From Azolla pinnata (lineage: Eukaryota; Streptophyta; Polypodiopsida; Salviniales; Salviniaceae), in contig JBBBWG010015556.1 of assembly GCA_037176905.1 (NCBI GenBank), positions 83,427 to 136,230 on the forward strand: a stretch of DNA of 52,804 nt, read 5' to 3'. Below, in pieces: positions 50,185 through 52,804 of this stretch. Position 1 is the stretch's first letter. Each line of letters starts with the position of its first letter. The notes below the pieces were generated by a model. It had not been told where the DNA came from and did no database searches. It worked only from the letters and a program-made list of their open reading frames with translations. Made by a program: the position numbers and the translations under genes.

Positions 50185-50613
50185 GGGAGAATTACCGAAA
50201 ACAAAACGCCCAATAAGATTCTAAATTACATCTTAACGCCAAGTAAAAATCGGAAATTACAAATTAACGCTTTAGTCCTGCTTAATTAAGACATAATCTT
50301 GATCGCCCCCGATGTAATTAGGCCATCGTCTCGATCGCCTCATCTAATTACTGCTGAATTATGTAGTACAACTGGAGCCTTCTTCAAGAAGTCGCTCCGT
50401 TATCGATTAATCTCTGATTTTGTTCTGATTTTAGCAGCCCTGACCTTTGGTAATTGCATCGGGGGTGATCAAGATTATGACTTAATTATCGCAGACGCCG
50501 ATTGGGAGATAGCAGTAGTAAGACTAAGCGTCGTTTTGTTAATTTCTAATTATATTATAGTATGCGCCAAAATGTAATTTTTATTTTTGTTAGGTGTTTT
50601 CTAGTAATTTTCC
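50185..50613. mobile_element. MITE-like fold-back element 2
   Basis: The left end GGGAGAATTACCGAAAACAA, followed by AACGCCCAATAAG and AAATTACAT, matches the reverse complement of the right end (ATGTAATTTTTATTTTTGTTA, GGTGTTTTCTAGTAATTTTCC). A second inner pair is even closer: 50282-50320 (CATAATCTTGATCGCCCCCG) against 50451-50488 (CGGGGGTGATCAAGATTATG). The element is about 429 bp with no transposase. Its ends resemble element 1 at 13451-14178, so both belong to one family. It lies about 200 bp upstream of the allantoinase start. Target-site duplication is not clear because the flanks are T-rich. Confidence 0.68.
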
Positions 50614-50702
50614 TTTTTTTTCCCCTCCCAAAAAAAAAACAAAAACGAGATTCGGATCGTGAACCTCTCTCCTTAGGAGTGTTTTCAATTACTAAGTACT
50701 AG

Positions 50703-50966
50703 CTACTAATTCTTATTAGTGATCGATCCATTTGGCTATTAATTCAAACTAGCGATCGATCCATCTGGTTACTAATTCTAATTAGTGATTGATCCATCTG
50801 GTTACTGATTCTGTTTAGCAATCGATCCATCTTGTTACTAATTCTAATTAGTGATCAATCCATCTAGCTACTAATGCTAATTAGTAATCATTCCCATCTG
50901 GCTACTAATTCTAACTAGTGATCCATCCATCTGGCTACTAACTCTAATTAGCGATCCAAATCGCTA
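50703..50966. repeat. 33-bp minisatellite, eight units
   Basis: Units of the form CTACTAATTCTAATTAGTGA followed by TCGATCCATCTGG repeat with a 33-base period (50703, 50736, 50769 and so on). Each holds an imperfect palindrome around CTAATTAG. Confidence 0.92.
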
Positions 50967-52804
50967 ACATTGAAGTAGTTGATATAACAATAAATGATGT
51001 ATTATCGCTCCCATGCAGAAAACTTTCATTTTACTAACATGCTGCAAAAGTAGAGGCATCATGCACGGATCGGGTGTTTGTCTGGTCTGTGAAGGAGACA
51101 ACCTGGAGAAGGAACCACATGTCCAAACGTATGGCTTGCATGCAACAGAGTGGTTGATCTACATGTTTGTGTTTGTGATGTTTTAACAATCTCAAATCTC
51201 AATCCTTACTTAGATCGTGTTATATTGATCTTGCAAAGTATTTCTTATCGCATTAATTAAACAACTTAAATGCTTTCTTCTTTTCTTTCTCCAAAGTAAA
51301 ACTCCTTGCATTAGTTATAACTTGGTCTCAAATGACCTTTTATATCGACTCAAACGATACAGAATGTGATTCATTTATCATTCAACTATGTAATTGGAAG
51401 CGGAAATATCAACTTAAACGCTTTTATTGCACATTATACCCTCCAAATGTACCACATCATTAAATTGTGTCTAAATAGTAGAGACTAGAGAGAATACAAA
51501 GGGAAAGACCCTTAGACCACATCCATGAAAGACTTATGTTATTTGGAGGAGGCATTTACAGCAACCTGTAATATAGTATAATGTAAGATCTAGACCCTAC
51601 ATGCAAGAAAGAAGAAGAGTTGTGATTTGTGAATCGGTGAAGAAGCAAAGGCGGTCGAAAAAGCACTAGCACAAGAACAGGAAAATCTCGATGGAGAGTT
51701 TCGGGCTGATCCGAAAGAAACCTTCGAGCATATAAGGCTCGATTTGATTGCCATAGAAGAAATTTTGCATGATTACACTAGAAAGAAAGGAGCAAAACTC
51801 AAAACTCGATCGATCGAACATAATCGATACAAATCTTGGATGATGCTCGATTTGGGTTGGATAAGGTGTAGATGTTGCCATCAAAAGCGAATAAGATATT
51901 CAATTACAATCAATTACACAGATTTTAGAATGGGAAGTAGATACATGAACATTGATCACTAAGTACAAATCAACGAATCGAGGAGCGGGTTAACTTCGTG
52001 AAGGAAACTGGTTAATAACATCTTCAAGTTGAACGAGGATCGGCTCAACTAAGGAATACGTGACAGGATTTAGGGTTTAGGATTTAGGGTTTAGGATTAA
52101 GATGTGTTTATGGCCAACCAGATTTACCAGAGACTTTGAAGAGCTCCATTAACCGGTGACTATATACACATGTCCAAACCATGGCATGTCTTTGTCGCCG
52201 ATGGAGATTCTTGCTAAGATGGATACATACATACATACATATATACGTATATACATAAATGCATACGTACGTACGTACACACACATTGGCCTTCATGCCA
52301 TATTGAAGAGCAAGGTCGCTCTCTCTCTCGCCGCGATTCCAAAAAAACCCTAACACGTACCTAGTACAGTGAATGCAATAGAATCCGGAGTTCGGACGAT
52401 TTCCATGGTCTGCATCCGAAATCGCGTATATGTACACATATATATCGATCGACCGATATTTATAGATATATATATCATTTCTTCGTATCTGTATTTTATA
52501 CTTGTACATCGATGTATTAATGTCGCCTGAGCAGGTGAATGAGACAAACCTCCTTGTTTTTTTAAAGATATATTGTCATTAGTTATAAACATGTGCCGAA
52601 ATGGCTAGAATCACGAAACAGATGTAATTTGTAACTGTTTCAAGAACAATTGCAATACATTATAGTCCCTCATCCTCGGTATAGGGTTCAAGGGCTGATC
52701 GATTCGATTCCCGATCGAATGATCGAACGATCGAACGATCGATCGATCGATAGATCTGAGATGGGTATATATGTGTGATTGATTAGATCCATAACACCAT
52801 GCTC
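50967..52804. other. Intergenic to window end; one unexplained ORF and telobox cluster
   Basis: No gene can be modelled. 52069-52100 has several TTTAGGG units (telobox, minus orientation), and 52225-52285 has (CATA)n and (CGTA)n runs. 52445-52475 and 52710-52750 are rich in GATCGATC and ATCGAACG units. An open frame at about 51633-51962 (+) is described among the findings. Confidence 0.5.

Noticed and set aside
50022..50213. Lys/Glu-rich and Phe-rich ORFs
   Set aside because: Artefacts of the (TTTC)n tract.
52686..52730. Possible tRNA 3' half (GGTTCAAG followed by GATTCCCGATC)
   Set aside because: No acceptor stem or anticodon arm could be built around it; the region is a GATCGAAC repeat.

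Overview
The window is nuclear DNA of a land plant: AT-rich GT-AG introns, a plastid-targeted protein, a secretory-type plant allantoinase, and many plant telobox (AAACCCTAA) motifs. I cannot place the species. The short ABCC transporters hint at an early-diverging lineage such as a bryophyte, but that is a guess. There is one assembly gap of about 100 N. All gene models below were assembled by hand: I followed the reading frame through each splice junction, and for the ABCC pair I also compared the two copies.

Layout. (1) 1544-10455 (+): ABCC transporter copy A, 19 visible exons encoding 1293 residues; the first exon is not in the window. (2) 10456-14523: repeat-rich intergenic DNA with the N gap, two tandem duplications, a microsatellite tract, a triple TGACG motif and a MITE-like element. 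(3) 14524-31157 (+): ABCC copy B, complete, 19 exons, 1376 residues. Its 5.7-kb first intron carries a 70-bp minisatellite, a hairpin resembling a plant MIR precursor, a 38-bp triple repeat and a purine-rich ORF. (4) 32860-36223 (+): a four-exon, 247-residue membrane protein of a plant family without assigned function. (5) 36224-38929: degenerate repeats, then a 131-bp minisatellite ending at the next gene. (6) 38930-41067 (+): a plastid FAX/TMEM14-type fatty-acid exporter, 184 residues. (7) 41068-43461: intergenic, with one unexplained minus-strand ORF. (8) 49984-43462 (-): allantoinase, 15 exons, 514 residues, convergent with the FAX-like gene. (9) 49985-52804: a second MITE-like element, a 33-bp minisatellite and an unexplained ORF.

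The two ABCC genes are a tandem duplicate: every exon boundary agrees except one intron found only in copy A, inside the second nucleotide-binding domain. Both keep the expected ATP-binding motifs. The other three genes (membrane protein, fatty-acid export, ureide catabolism) have no evident pathway link to the transporters or to each other.

The least ordinary items are the near-perfect intronic hairpin at 16106-16239 with a third related copy beside it, the two related inverted-repeat elements at 13451-14178 and 50185-50613, the copy-A-specific intron, and telobox-bearing minisatellites next to two different start codons. I found no evidence of a wholly new multi-gene system.
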